Shown here: piece by piece, positions 13,276 to 26,602 of the stretch
How the letters are laid out: each line of letters begins with the position of its first letter
Numbering within the stretch: position 1 is the first letter of the stretch
Source: Marchantia polymorpha subsp. ruderalis
Lineage: Eukaryota; Streptophyta; Marchantiopsida; Marchantiales; Marchantiaceae
DNA: 64,000 nucleotides
Direction of reading: 5' to 3'
NCBI GenBank assembly: GCA_037833965.1
Contig: AP031354.1
Coordinates: 6,612,001 to 6,676,000, forward strand
Notes under the pieces: generated by a model
What the model was told of the DNA's origin: nothing
Seen by the model: only the letters and a program-made list of their open reading frames with translations
The model's database searches: none
Made by a program: the position numbers and the translations under genes

Positions 13276-14939
13276 CTCTACGATCGACTGATTGTTCGAA
13301 GTTCGGTCGTAGAAGTATTCAAGACTTGGATTCGAGGGACACGAGACATTCTGGTCTAAGGAATCTTGACTTGTACTTGAACCCGTCTTGAGGTTTAGAA
13401 GAACTAGAGTCAAGCACCATGGGATTTCCTTTCCTGGGTGGAAGGAATCTTGACTTCTAATGTGGACGGTCTTGAACCTCCTCACTGTTGCTTTAAACAG
13501 GTTTAACTTCATCAAATTCGATAAGAAGACCTTGGGCTAGGCGAGAATTTGTGTGGAGTGAATTCACGTTGTGATGACGCTTTGCGGTTGGTTCCAAAAT
13601 GGTGGGTTGAATGGGTCCAAGGCTGGATCCTCTTATGTAACTCCTATACTTGACTTTAGTGTGGACTATTATCGGATTATGCTAAGAGTTTAGGTCCCCT
13701 TTTTGTGCAATCATAGACCCATGCACAGCATCTGACGACCATGGTTGTCAGTTACTTGACATGGCTGCAATGCAAAGGAGTGACGGATTACACGATGACC
13801 ATGAGACCATGAAACTGGAGGTCGCTGCATCAGGAGGAATATTCTCATACATTTTCATGCAATGGGGTTTAATTTGTTTTGAATATCTGATTCTTCTCTT
13901 CTTTTTTCGCAAATTCTAATATTGTAGAGTAAACACCTACATATAGCTATGAGGTTTCTCTTAATTACTAGAAAAGTTGAGCAATAATGATTGAGGAGGA
14001 TACAGGTTGACATAAATATGGTGGATGTCAAATCAATTGAAACCTTTTACAAGACAAATGTGGAAAGATCATTTTGTGATACTGTACATGTACCACCTTT
14101 CTAAATGAACCTTTATCAAAACACAGCCAATTTTAAAGAGAAATTGGTACGTATATCTGTGTCCAACGTCGACATTACGTTGGGCAAGTGTTCAGAAAAA
14201 CAAACTATGGTTAGAAAAGTCCACTGTCTCGATCTGGTAACCAAAGAATGTTGAATGTGACCAACGTGAGGAAATCTGAACAAACTTCATTCATGTTAGT
14301 AAATTTGGTTTACAAGAATATCATTTGTAAGGATGAACAAAACGTGTACAGTAGTCCTATTTGTCACTCACAAATGATTTAAGAATGATGAATATTGACC
14401 ATCTCCCTGAAGGCCAAAATCTAACTGAACCTTACATACAACATAGTGATACAGGTATCGTTATTGTTGCATAACAGCTAATGATTCCCAGAAATTCAAA
14501 ATCGCAGTTGAAAGAGAAGGGTATAACATTGTTCTATGTTATGCAACCCTAAATGGCGAGAGAAGCACCGAGATAACTCATACGGTCAGTTGACACAGCT
14601 TTTAGAAACCTGTCTGAGCTTAAGTAGAATCTAGATGAGAAGTATGTCAAGATTTTAGAAATCTTTAGCACAAGATATATTGCAACACCTCATAGATATC
14701 ATACAATGATGACTTTGTGCTTTGTATCTGAATTTTTATTGAGCTGTCCACATAACGTGCAAGGGTAGTGGAAAATCCCCACTAAGGACCGCTGAAGATT
14801 TCTGCAAATTCTCGATGCATTTTTCATATTTTGTATTCAAGCCATTTAAGCAAAGAAGTTGATATTTCACTAAGTTAAATTTTGTTAAGGAGTTAAATAT
14901 TGACTAATTGAGGTTAGCGAATATGTTCCTAGCATTTAT

Positions 14940-15150
14940 GCTTAGGCCATGATGGAGTTGATTGATCATATTATTGAACTTTGATGGATTTCATACTGGT
15001 TTGTATGAAGCACCAACAAAAATGTTCAATGATTATACAAATGATGTCAAACGATCAATGTACTAAGTTACTATATGGGTTTTAAGCTGTACCATTGAAG
15101 ATTGATTAATTATTATACTATTTGTCGAGATGATTTAAAAGATCATCTCG
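14940..15150 (+). mobile_element. Fossil Ty1/Copia reverse-transcriptase fragment
   Basis: The + strand translation resembles the Copia reverse-transcriptase core, with a G-L-x-x-A-P-like stretch and, further on, a remnant of the hydrophobic strand that carries the catalytic Y-V-D-D region. The copy is very decayed with many breaks; the boundaries are approximate. Confidence 0.35.
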
Positions 15151-15154
15151 ACAA
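15122..15154. repeat. Perfect 13-bp inverted repeat with 7-base loop
   Basis: The arms ttgtcgagatgat and atcatctcgacaa are exact reverse complements around ttaaaag. The arms are GC-richer than the surrounding AT-rich DNA, so the hairpin stands out, but no function is visible. Confidence 0.6.
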
Positions 15155-17145
15155 GAATGTATGAATAATTAGTCCAGAAATTTTGGATTTGAATATTGCC
15201 ATATATGAAATACATTCGTTGAAATGATATAAAGATACAAAGAGAATAGTGTGGAATATTAACCATGTGATTTAATGACAAAATAAACATGCACGTTATA
15301 AAATTCATAATAAGTGATAAAAACAAAGACCTGATTATGAAGAGTTTTGATAAGGAAGAGAATGAAACAAGATAGATATTACTTTATCAATATTAAAATA
15401 AAATCTATAATGAACAGTAATGATTAAAGAGTAGAATACACTTAAAATTTTTTGAAAGAGCAAAACAATAATATGAACACAACGAATATTATATGTTTAA
15501 ATTAGAAAATCATGGAATCTTGTCTGAAATGTATGCAACGTAGATTAGTCAGTCAATAAACATAATCTCAATTTTTATTGAGATTGTGATATTTCATATT
15601 TAACAGTTTTTTTTGTAATCATTGTCATTTTATTTACAATAGAAAAAATAAATTAGCAAGTGCAGTCATTGATATACATTTATAACGAATCAAGGTTGAA
15701 ACATTCAGAAATATTAAGTCGCACAAAAATCTTCATGATAAATAACACAAGTTTCTTTACGATATAAAAATTGTCCCAAAATTAAAAAAATTCACATAAA
15801 TATGTTGATGTTTTATTTTTTAAATATGGTATTTATCTTCAAAATTATTTGAATAAAAAGCATAGAATATATGTCTTGACATTTGATTGCTTTTGTATAT
15901 CAAGATTGTTATTATTTTTCTAAGAACATTCAACTTATCTTCAAACATGTAGCATTCTTGTTATTGGATAAAACTTACTCATTCTCCTATATTGAAAAAC
16001 TTCACCTATAATTGAAGTTAGACATGAAGGAATAGAGAAGAATTTCTTTAATTAATCATTTATCAAAAAGTGAATTTTGTTTCAAATTTAGATATAAATG
16101 TAAATATTTTTAAAAATAAACTTATGTACATAGCTATCATCAAGATTCAAAGTTTTTGAATTTATTGCAAATTAATCCAGTGTGAATGTGTGTATATATA
16201 ACACATCAAAATATTCATAAATCAATATAGATATAATTTTAAAATTTGTTGCATTAGAAATGATATGATGAAGATAAAATATTTGATATAATGAATAAAA
16301 CTACCGAGCAAAAAATTATTAAAACTAACAAACCTTACTATTTTAATTGAAAAAATAAATCATTTTTTAGAAATTATAAGATTTTACACACAATTAGTAT
16401 GTTGATTGATTCTTATCACTGTAGATCTATATCATACTCAAAAGAATTGATGTAAAAGATGTGTGGTTTGTCTTAGCAAAACTTCGTTCATCAAACACAC
16501 TTACTCATCTAGAAAAACCTTAAATTACGTTACCAAGAACTTAAGCTAACACTCTTATATGTTGCAAAATAACTAGTTGAATTTATCACGGTTCATCTAA
16601 TATATAATATCAGATTTTGAGTTAGCTTTTTAGAAAAGATTTAATATTTTATTTAAAAGGGTTTATGGTTTAGGGTACTAGTTAATATATAAATCTATCT
16701 CACAAAAATTTAATTAATTTTTTGTGAGCTAATTTTTTTGTCTAATTTATTTTTATAGATGAAAACTTGAGACAGGTGCGATTTCACATGAGATATTCAT
16801 TTTCAATCATGCATTGATTTTATTGTTGTACATTAAATGATAAGATTTATATAATATATAATTTGATAAAAAATCATGTTTATTTGAAACATTGTATTAG
16901 TAATTTTGAACAATATTATGAAATATGATGTAATGCACATACAACTTATTATTTTTGATGGTTTATGTATGCAAGGTTCTTCATGTGATCATGTGATTTT
17001 AGCAATCTTTGCATTCGATATAGTTCAATGGAATAATTTTCAACGCTGAAAAGTGGGAAAAAATACTTGATGGAACCACTCTAAAACACACATAGGTTAT
17101 GGGGACCCATCAAGTATCATCTAACCTGATGGGATCCCATCGATT

Positions 17146-17397
17146 GTGTGCCATCAATCATGTTCTGATATTGACTGGAGACTCATTGATCTTGTGATGG
17201 GAGCACCAATCTGGTGGATCGCAGTTCTTTTGATTCTTGGTTTGTCTGTGACGGTAAGTGTAACATATTTCCATGGACAGAAACTCAGCCTGTGCTCTAT
17301 GAAGTCTAAGGATGATGACTGTCCCTACAACAAAGATGCGGGCCTTGTTACTCATAAGCTCAATGTGCACTTAGTTTCCAACACACACGATGGCTGA
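17146..17397 (+). pseudogene. Isolated coding-like island with one membrane helix
   Basis: Inside AT-rich block 2, positions about 17080-17550 have normal gene-like composition. One frame is open from 17146 to a TGA at 17397. Its first ATG (17197) gives a peptide of 66 residues starting MGAPIWWIAVLLILGLSVTV, a convincing membrane helix, followed by a polar Cys- and Lys-containing tail (SKDDDCPYNKDAGL). It may be a small membrane protein, a single exon, or a host fragment carried by a mobile element. I do not recognise the family. Confidence 0.35.
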
Positions 17398-19479
17398 ATA
17401 CGGTTAATCAGCATTCCATTATCACTATCCAGGTCATTTGTGCAGCAATTGACCTGGATTGATCTTTGCAGATTGCATGTCGTACTCAGACAATAACGCA
17501 CATAAGCATGACTTTTTTGTCCATATCGGATCTCGCTTTGTAAATGGAAATTATACTTTTATTACTTCAAACTTTTAGAATGAAATATGAGATTTGATTA
17601 AAAAGCTTCTAATCGTATTTTTCTCAATTTATATTGATGGTTGTGTAATGCAGAGAATCAATTGAAACAAAATGATATAGTTTTATAATATTTTTTATCT
17701 TTATATTTTCTTGAATCATATGTCATGTGAAATTTTTTTATTATGAAATTCCATCATCATACATGATAGATCATATATTTTTAAATAATAATAAAATTTA
17801 TATAAAAATTTATTTAATATTTCAATCCTGTTTTCAATAAAATTTTTAATAATTAACCTTTTTTTTTTTACTTTTCATTTCAGTTATAATCATTTAAAGG
17901 TCAAATTTACTTCTTGACATTCCAAATAACATGTCTGAATGTACTTATAAATATCAACATGTGTATAGAAAATAGTCTTGTAATAACAAAACTTTGAAAA
18001 CTTAGAATTTGATTATTTTACTTTGGTTTAATGACTTGCAAACTAACTAGGCTACTTTGAATTTCAAATAGGATTATCTATTATTGTCACCTTTGATAAC
18101 ATTCAAGTTAAACAAATTTTAAAGTAATAACTTTTAACTTATGTTTTTAAATGGACTTATATAGAATTGTATCTTTTTAACCCAATCTTTACTTTTCATC
18201 TTCTTTACAAATATTTTGAGATTCTGAAATTTTTGGCTAAAGCTTTGAATTGTTATTACGTGATCATAATATGCAACCATAAAGTATGTCTTTGAACACA
18301 AACATCATCAAATATACAAGACTGTCTTTAATTAAATTTACATTATTATTAATGAAACATAAAAAAAATTTATTACAATTTTTTTAAATTCATCTTATAT
18401 ATCTATAAATTTAATGAAAATCATAGTAAGATTTGACTTATTATGAATTAATTCAAAAATTAGAAAACTACTCTATGTGTTATCTGTCAAAATAATATTT
18501 TATTGAATTTTTCTACAGTATGTATTCATTTATAAATCATTATTATACAATTTTAATTTTTTGGAATTATTTTTTGATGAAATAGATGATTAATTTTAAT
18601 TCTAGCTAGATATTGAGTGTAGTGTATTGAAAATTATTATGTAAATTATTTTCGGAATCTGTTATTGGATAATAATATATTTTCAAGATATATCACTTAT
18701 ATTAACATGAATCATTCTTCAATTTCAATATTTTAATTATAAAATCATGATAAGAAATATTTTTATTCATTTAACCAATTCAAACATATATTTCAATTAA
18801 TTAAACTTATATTTTGATAAAAAATGTATGGTAGTTTATTTAAAGTATTCAATATATTCAATATATTGAAGCTTCAATTGCAAAAAAAATTTGTCCATAT
18901 GTATGTATAAATTGTGAAGAGATCAATGAAATTTCAAAAAATTTATATTGATAACCATCTTATATGAATAACTTCACATTATTATCATGTTTAAAATTTT
19001 TGCTTGATGTAATCATATTAAGATAATAATATTCATAATTATACTTATTGAGAATTTATTGAGAAAGAACCTATTTTGATATCATGCTATCTTTGATTGC
19101 ATCAACATCTTCTATATATATATATATATATTAATTTTAAGCATTTTCATTTATTTTTTGAAATCCAGTATAATATTAATATGAATGTAAATCAATGACT
19201 TTGATTGTACATAAATACATTCAACAATAAACAATTTTTTTCCATGTATAAATTTTGTTCAAATTTCATGAAATTTTAAAGTTAAATATTTGTGAAGATT
19301 AAATATTAAAAATAACACATTGGTCATATAATTGTAATGTGTTTGATATATCACATGTTTGATGGTATTTACTAGGTTTGATGCTGCTACAACTGTGGGC
19401 AAAAATGAACAAGTTCACGTCAAATCCAAGATAGATGCATTAGATGGATGCAATGCAAAGTTTTGGATTACTGAAGATT

Positions 19480-19890
19480 ATAATTTTTTGTGTGAATATA
19501 TTACTAGACAAAGTCAAATCTTTGTTAGGCTATGTTAATATTAATGACTATGGACAAGCTTTACACAAAAATTAATCCACAAATGAATATGTGTTTTCAC
19601 TTGATAGTACATACATAAATTAAAAATCTACTTTGCAAAAATGTATTATTGAATCAACTATGTTTTTGAATTTGTAACCTCTGCAGGAGTAGCAAACGAG
19701 ACTATATAATTATATAGATTTATTCCTAAAATATGATGTTATCAACCTTATTAATAGATTGCATTATGTAGTTTCTCAAATGATGAGTAGTAGGATAAAG
19801 CACATTGATATATGATATCATACATATCAAAACGTGAATCAAGTAGAAGATTATAAATAAATGATTCATGTTACTTTTTCATTAGCTGGT
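19480..19890 (+). mobile_element. Fossil Ty1/Copia RNase H fragment
   Basis: The + strand shows the Copia RNase H order: a G-Y-V stretch, a Y-V-F-x-L segment, a K-S-x-L-Q-K segment, then further on a K-H-I-D-I segment. The same order is seen in other AT-rich blocks of this window. The copy is old with many breaks. It ends just before the 334-bp tandem array, so the array may lie in what was its 3' end. Confidence 0.55.
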
Positions 19891-19902
19891 ATGACTTCAG
19901 TT

Positions 19903-21238
19903 AATATGTTATTGTTTATCAAAGCTTATTGTAATTTTCAATTACAAAAATAGAAAATGTTCAAATAAAGCATTCATACATCATGAATATCATAATGTTG
20001 AACCACTATTTTTTTTTGTTCACACTTTTGGTGTGTATCAACTTTGAAATTTTATGTCAAATATATGCATTTGTAATTATTTTTTTGTTCTTTTGTATTA
20101 ATTTTTATTGGTAAAAAATGAACAAATTAGATTAAATTAGCTTCATATTAAATGATAAAATCAGCTTTCTATAATTTTGGATTGAAATATAGAATATTTT
20201 ATTTCAAATATCATAATATCGCAATAAATCTATCGTAATATGTTATTGTTTATTAAAGCTTATTGTAATTTTCAATTACAAAAATAGAAAATGTTCAAAT
20301 AAAGCATTCATACATCATGAATATCATAATGTTGAACCACTATTTTTTTTTGTTCACACTTTTGGTGTGTATCAACTTTGAAATTTTATGTCAAATATAT
20401 GCATTTGTAATTATTTTTTTGTTCTTTTGTATTAATTTTTATTGGTAAAAAATGAACAAATTAGATTAAATTAGCTTCATATTAAATGATAAAATCAGCT
20501 TTCTATAATTTTGGATTGAAATATAGAATATTTTATTTCAAATATCATAATATCGCAATAAATCTATCGTAATATGTTATTGTTTATTAAAGCTTATTGT
20601 AATTTTCAATTACAAAAATAGAAAATGTTCAAATAAAGCATTCATACATCATGAATATCATAATGTTGAACCACTATTTTTTTTTGTTCACACTTTTGGT
20701 GTGTATCAACTTTGAAATTTTATGTCAAATATATGCATTTGTAATTATTTTTTTGTTCTTTTGTATTAATTTTTATTGGTAAAAAATGAACAAATTAGAT
20801 TAAATTAGCTTCATATTAAATGATAAAATCAGCTTTCTATAATTTTGGATTGAAATATAGAATATTTTATTTCAAATATCATAATATCGCAATAAATCTA
20901 TCGTAATATGTTATTGTTTATTAAAGCTTATTGTAATTTTCAATTACAAAAATAGAAAATGTTCAAATAAAGCATTCATACATCATGAATATCATAATGT
21001 TGAACCACTATTTTTTTTTGTTCACACTTTTGGTGTGTATCAACTTTGAAATTTTATGTCAAATATATGCATTTGTAATTATTTTTTTGTTCTTTTGTAT
21101 TAATTTTTATTGGTAAAAAATGAACAAATTAGATTAAATTAGCTTCATATTAAATGATAAAATCAGCTTTCTATAATTTTGGATTGAAATATAGAATATT
21201 TTATTTCAAATATCATAATATCGCAATAAATCTATCAT
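19903..21238. repeat. Tandem array, four copies of a 334-bp AT-rich unit
   Basis: Unit starts are at 19903, 20237, 20571 and 20905, exactly 334 bp apart. The copies look the same base for base by eye, apart from one C/T difference near 19920. Each unit begins aatatgttattgttta and ends aataaatctatcgt. The near-identity contrasts with the decayed surroundings and implies recent amplification or homogenisation. No open frame of note. Confidence 0.95.
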
Positions 21239-21710
21239 TCATAAAAAATTTCAAACAACATCGCAAAATTTATTGGTAATATAATTGACATTATTTTGAA
21301 CTTTCAACTTATAGACATGAATTTATCAGAATTATCAAAATTTATTCATCATTTAATTTAATTTTGATCATAATAATTAAATAATATTTTTTTTTGAAAA
21401 CATCTCAAAACTTATTGATAATCTAATTGCCATTATTTTGAACTTTCAATTTATAGACATGAATTTTATCTAAATCATCTAAATTTAATCAACACTTAAA
21501 TTAATTGAAATATAGAATATTTTAATTTAAATATCATATTATCTCAATAAATCTATCACTCAAACCACATTGCAAAATTTATTGGTTATCTAATTGACAT
21601 TATATTAAACTTTCAATTTCTCGACATAAATTTTTATCAAAATTATCAACATTTAATCAAAATTTAATTTAATTTAGATCATAATAATTAAATATTATAT
21701 ATATTATATT
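21239..21710. repeat. Diverged repeats related to the 334-bp array
   Basis: A motif beginning near CAAAATTTATTGGT recurs near 21260, 21402 and 21570, each followed by ATTGACATTAT and a TAGACATGAATTT-like stretch. Between the second and third copies, 21504-21560 closely matches the last 55 bases of the 334-bp unit. The region looks like an older, decayed part of the same repeat family. Confidence 0.7.
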
Positions 21711-24700
21711 ATATTATATGGGTTTTTAAAATTATTAACTGTCCAAAAATGTTATTGATATATTTTAAAAAAATATATCAATAACATGTGATTTCATCTT
21801 AAAAATTACTAAACTGATGTTCAAAAAAATCAAATTAGTTTCGATTTGAAAATCCATTAGTATGTCAAAAAATTTCATTTAGTTTGAACATTTGAATGAT
21901 ATAATTTTATAATAAAATTTTTGTGAACCTTTGAGAACATCAAAATCATCTTTGATATTTGTTTGTAGACAAAGAAATACGTATTTGAATATATCATTTC
22001 ATTATAAATATTTTAAAATGTTACATTTTACGTAAAAATGCATATTATAGACATCAAAATAAATTTCAAATATGCATAAAAAAATGCATATTTGAAATTT
22101 TTAAAATGGTTTAAAAAATTCTGAAATTAAAAAATTTTCATCACTTAAATTGAAATCAAATAATTTTTTTTTCATTCTTACTTCATTCTTCATCTTCTTG
22201 AATGAAAGTACTTTTAAAAATAAATTTTAAATACAATTTTGTAGCCTACATATATCTAAAGTGTACAAGTTTTCTAGATTAAGAGATTGATGTATTACCA
22301 TCACAAAATAAGTAATTAAATTTCTAGAATTCATAGATGGTAAAGTTTTGCAATATTGACTAAATCTTGAAACTAAATTTATGTCCACAGTTTCCATGAA
22401 TGTTCAATTTGATGATGAATATATCAATACATTTAAAGTTTTTTGAACATTTTTTCCTGCATATCTTAATCTACAAAAAGCCGAGGTGATGCTCCGAAGT
22501 ACACGAGAAAAATTAATGTAGTGTGAAAATTATCCATCTTCAAAACCTAAACAAATGCTGGCAATGTACGACAGTGTTGGATTCATTGCACACCGTTAGA
22601 ATGATCATCCAAGCAAGCAGGTAGATGTTCTTGTATGCGAAAATGGGAAGAGGGAGAGGAGGAGTAGGAGCCGGACAGAAGAGACAAACCAATGCAACCA
22701 ACCGGCGAAGCCGGTGGCGGGTGCAAGGGATGCGGCAACCTGTAAGAGAGGGCGGCGGAGGGCTATTGTAAAAGGAGTGAGCGATGGCTACGTACAAACG
22801 GCTGATGCACAAACAACGACCTGAAGAGAATCCACAAAGCCCGCTCGCTGGCTCTCCCGCCCTCCCGCTCCCTCCCGCTCCCTCCCGCCCTCACGACGTC
22901 GGTCGCAGCGACGTCGCAACAACCAGAAATGCCCAGCCCGGCGGGCCCCGCGCCTCCTGCTGGATCCGATGGCATCCATCAATCACTACACCGAGTCGCA
23001 ACTCCCGCAGCCCGACCGTCGCGACCGCAATGTCAAGACGACTACCGAACATATCCAGATCGGCAGGGGGCCAGGCCAGACATGGATTCTCGTCAGCGTA
23101 GAGAGAAAACTCGCTGGCTCGGGCCTGGGGCCCCACGAGGACGAGGTCGAGGACGAAGACCAAAGGCCTGGCCCTCCATACAATCCTTGCGCCGAAACGG
23201 GGTCGTGGTCGATGGATGGAAGATGGATGGATTGCTAGGGGGGGCACACAGAAAAAGCAGCACAGCAGATGATGGAGTCCGGAGATGATGATGATGTTCG
23301 ACACTCGGGCTGGGGTGTTTGTCGTTCGGGGTCGTAGAGAGAGACAGAACCAGCGACTGTATCAATCAATTGTGAGGTGAAGGCGCCGGAGTGGGAGAGC
23401 AAATGACACACTGGCTCTGGGGATTGGAGCTCGAATTTCAGCACATGGTGGACACTGTACTGCAGGAGGCGAAGCATGTTTACAACGAGCGCCCGTCGAC
23501 TGTGGTTGGTTCCTGTGTGGATGGAGCGAGGTTAAATTTAGCCGGATGCACACGGTGAACTAGTAACAGAGCAGCTGGAAAACGCTTTCCACTGTTGTCG
23601 CATAAATCATAAATTCATTCAGCTGTACATGTTTCGTTCGGTCCATCGGCCGCTTGTGAGCCGAGTCGGGAGGGGAAGCTCATGAGTCTTCCCCTTCGGA
23701 GGCGACATGACGAACAGAAGAATGAAATTGGCGATGCTCGCATATCACTGTATTTCCCTCGGCTCCAATTGGTGGATTTCGCGATTCGGCTCCCTGTGAT
23801 CACTGCTTGCCATTGGTGTTTGGTTTTGAGACATTGTAGAGATGGAGGAGGAGACGTAAGGGGCCGGTAGATCCAGAGTGAGGTGAACAGAATCTAACGA
23901 CAGACTCGGGTAAGCTTAACGTACCGACCATAAATTTCGCAGCCCAATGAGTTTTAAAATGGGGTTTTCGAGAACGGAAAACTTTTTCCCTGCCTTCGCG
24001 CGAAAGGCGAAATATGAGTGGATGGCAACTGACTTTCGTTGCCACGACATTGACTGGACAACATCATAAATTGGGGTCTGCATGTGGAACCTAGAACATC
24101 ATCGACGTATATCAGACTCAACAATTTGACCTAGTAAGCTTTATATCGACCATGAAACCCGAGGATCATGATGAAAGTCAGCACTAGAGAAACTATATAC
24201 TTGGGCTGTAAAGATTAGTCATTTGGGTTGCAAAAGTTTTCAGCAACACAGTTGTGGCAACTGTTGTCTAAGTTTCGGGGTCCACTTCCAGTTTTAAATG
24301 TGAATCTTGTTGGGGATTTGAGTGAATCAGCAGCATTGAAGCAACAATTCCATCGCCGTAGCATTCCAATTTGCCGTCATTAAATTGGAAGGTGCTTATA
24401 TCCTACAGGTCTATGCTGATGTAAGTTGATCTGACGACGAGTAGGTATAGCGCTAGGACTTTGTTCCCCATACAATTATTTGTCACTTACGTAGAAGTGT
24501 GTTTCGGTCACCTTTTTCCGGGAGGCGGTAATCCAACAATTTAAGAGTGAATATAACTGAACTGGTCAAATATGCTTCTGATACGGAAGGTGAATCTTTG
24601 CTGAGCCCGCTCGAGCAAATTTTGTAATGTCGCCGTTGGCCTGCAAGAGTATTAGTTATAACGAGTACGGTATCGGGTTGCCGGTAGAGTATAGTAGAGA

Positions 24701-25156
24701 GCTGATAAAGAAGGCTTTGTCGAAGATCTCGACCATTAAGACAAAATGTAAAGAGTCCGTTCGAGACTTAAAAGTGAGAATTGGCTAATGTTTATGCATC
24801 CGACGACCCAGTTGGAAAAGAATATCAATTGACTGAGGTACAGAAGGATGGTCCCCTTCGCAGTGAAGGCGCAGGAAATCAAGCGGAATGTAATAAACAA
24901 CCGGTTGGTGGGTCGATAAGCGCTTGAATACTTCCGGATGCATAGTATAGTCCCTCACTATTAAGAGGAAAGAAGAATGAGGCGAAGTTTCGGAGAAATG
25001 GATTCAACTGAACAACCAACCGGTCGAGGACGGGAGCCGGCAATTCCAAATGAGGATAGACAAGGAGGGGACGACTCAAAACTCTCCAAGAAGGTGAGGT
25101 GAGGTGAGGGGACGGGAGTGTGCGATGAGATGAGATGGGATGAGATTTCGCGAGAA

Positions 25157-25198
25157 GGGAAGGGAAGGGAAGGGAAGGGAAGAGAAGAGAAGAGAAGA
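25157..25198 (+). repeat. (GGGAA)n purine tract, G-quadruplex candidate
   Basis: Five GGG runs separated by AA are followed by AGAGA repeats, about 1.5 kb upstream of the first ICE coding exon. The G3-N2 spacing fits a parallel G-quadruplex on the + strand. Confidence 0.7.
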
Positions 25199-26062
25199 TT
25201 ATGGACGGAAGCGAGGAAGGGAATGATGGAGAAGAAACGAAAAGGGTTGGTGTGCTGAGGTGCTGGAGGGAGGGGGTGACGGAGAGGGAGGGGGTTGGCG
25301 AGCAGACACATCTAGGTCCGTTATGAGTCGTTCCTTCCTTTTGAGGGAGGGGGAGTGAGTGCAAAGGACAGCGAGGCCTGCAGAGATGGGGGGAATCGTA
25401 ACAACCAGGAGAGAGGGTACAGAATAGAATAGAATACATGTACACCTAAGAGAATGAATACAAACAGGCAGGCGCCAGCGGCAGCTGGTCGAGGACAGCG
25501 CGAGCCTCTCGCGCACTCTCGCTCGCTTTCTCTCTCACTCACTCTGCCTTCGCCATACTTACTCGTAACACTAACAGTAGTACACACTGTTGGCCTCACT
25601 ACCGAAACATACATGGAGGTTTCGTCCTCTCAGGTCGCTCTCATCAGCCCCCGATGAGGTGAGGTGCCTGTGCTCTTGTGTCGCCACCTGAGGAAGGGAG
25701 CAAGAGCTTCCTCCCTCCCTCCCTACCTCCCCCTCGCCCCCTTCCATGCTGCCCGTTCCCATACATCACCGCAAAAGCGCTAAAGTGCGCGATCATAGCA
25801 GCCCTCTGCTCTGCTCCTCTATTAAAGTTCAACCCAGGCGAGAAGATGACCAGAGCAAAGAAAAAGCAGCAGTGACCGGGTTGGGAATCAGCTCCGAGGC
25901 CAGCTAGATACCCCGAATTGTAGCATCTGGCCTGATACGATGATGCGCTTTTCCTCCTCCACCAACAACACCCCGGTCTTGACTTCATCCGACTTGTGAT
26001 ACGATCTCCCTCTTGGCACCGATATCCCCCCAGCCCAACAGAAGCATCACCCGCAGCGGCAA

Positions 26063-26100
26063 TAGTAGTAGTAGTAGTAGAAGCAGCAGCAGCAGCAGCA
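26063..26100. repeat. (GTA)n(GCA)n microsatellite
   Basis: TAG/GTA repeats run into AGC repeats in the leader region of the first ICE gene. Confidence 0.85.
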
Positions 26101-26480
26101 CAAGGCAGGCAGGCAGCAAGCGAGCGTCCCATCCCTTTGCTCTTCCTGGGACTCCCTCCCTATCCCTTTCCTACACCTTCTCCTCGTCATCAACCATCCA
26201 TCTCTCGGCATCGACTCCGACATTTCGCTGGAGGGGTTTTGGAGCGACTCTCCAATTTGGCCGATTCATGAGTGTGCAAAGGGTGGATGCTCGGAATACA
26301 TCTGGAAAGGGAACAGGTCACAAGGAAGGACGGGAAGAGAGGGAGGAAGTTAGAAAGGAAGGAAGAAGCGGGACGGACTCTCGATGCCCAGACTGTCGTC
26401 TGCTCCTCGTCTGACGGCGTGGGTTGGTTTCGGTGATCGGATTGGAGATTGATCCGGGACGCGGAGGAGGAGACAGCACC

Positions 26481-26597
26481 ATGACGAACCTGGGATTTTC
26501 CAGCTTTCAGGAGCAAGTCAACATGTGGAAACCCAAGCAGCAATCGTCCAACACTTCGTTCCAGCTTTCGCTGCGAGGTGGAAGCATGTGGATCTAG
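26481..26597 (+). promoter_or_regulatory. In-frame upstream reading frame of ICE gene A
   Basis: ATG at 26481 opens 38 codons (MTNLGFSSFQEQ...) and ends at TAG 26595-26597. This frame is the same as that of the main ATG at 26712, with no other stop between. It could be a translation-regulating upstream frame. It could also be a true N-terminal extension if a small intron removes the stop; an intron at 26578-26640 (63 bases, GT-AG) would keep frame, but it is close to the lower limit for plant introns. Confidence 0.4.
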
Positions 26598-26602
26598 CAA
26601 CC

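Larger units (their letters stand above)
9650..13850. other. Intergenic stretch of balanced composition, no confident gene
   Basis: Composition is like that of the gene flanks, but no frame shows a recognisable domain. It contains a scrap on the - strand (10524-10883) that shares a short peptide motif with 36350-36532, a CTC microsatellite at about 12198-12226, and a diverged local duplication of about 80 bp (12950-13025 and 13190-13275). Confidence 0.5.
13850..22480. other. AT-rich block 2 (transposon graveyard)
   Basis: About 8.6 kb of very AT-rich sequence with few long frames. It contains decayed Copia segments near 14.94-15.15 kb and 19.48-19.89 kb, a tandem array of 334-bp units, a set of related diverged repeats after it, and one GC-normal coding-like island at 17.08-17.55 kb. 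Apart from these I see no genes. Confidence 0.6.

Noticed and set aside
16600-16690. TTTAGGG-like word resembling a plant telomere repeat
   Set aside because: Only a single unit is present, so it is not an interstitial telomere array.
19903-21238. Regularly spaced repeats that could suggest a CRISPR-like array
   Set aside because: The 334-bp units are directly adjacent with no unique spacers, in plant nuclear DNA; this is a tandem satellite.
24879-25445. 188-codon - strand frame upstream of ICE A
   Set aside because: Ser/Pro/Phe-rich translation of a GGGAA/GGAG purine tract; no coding signature.
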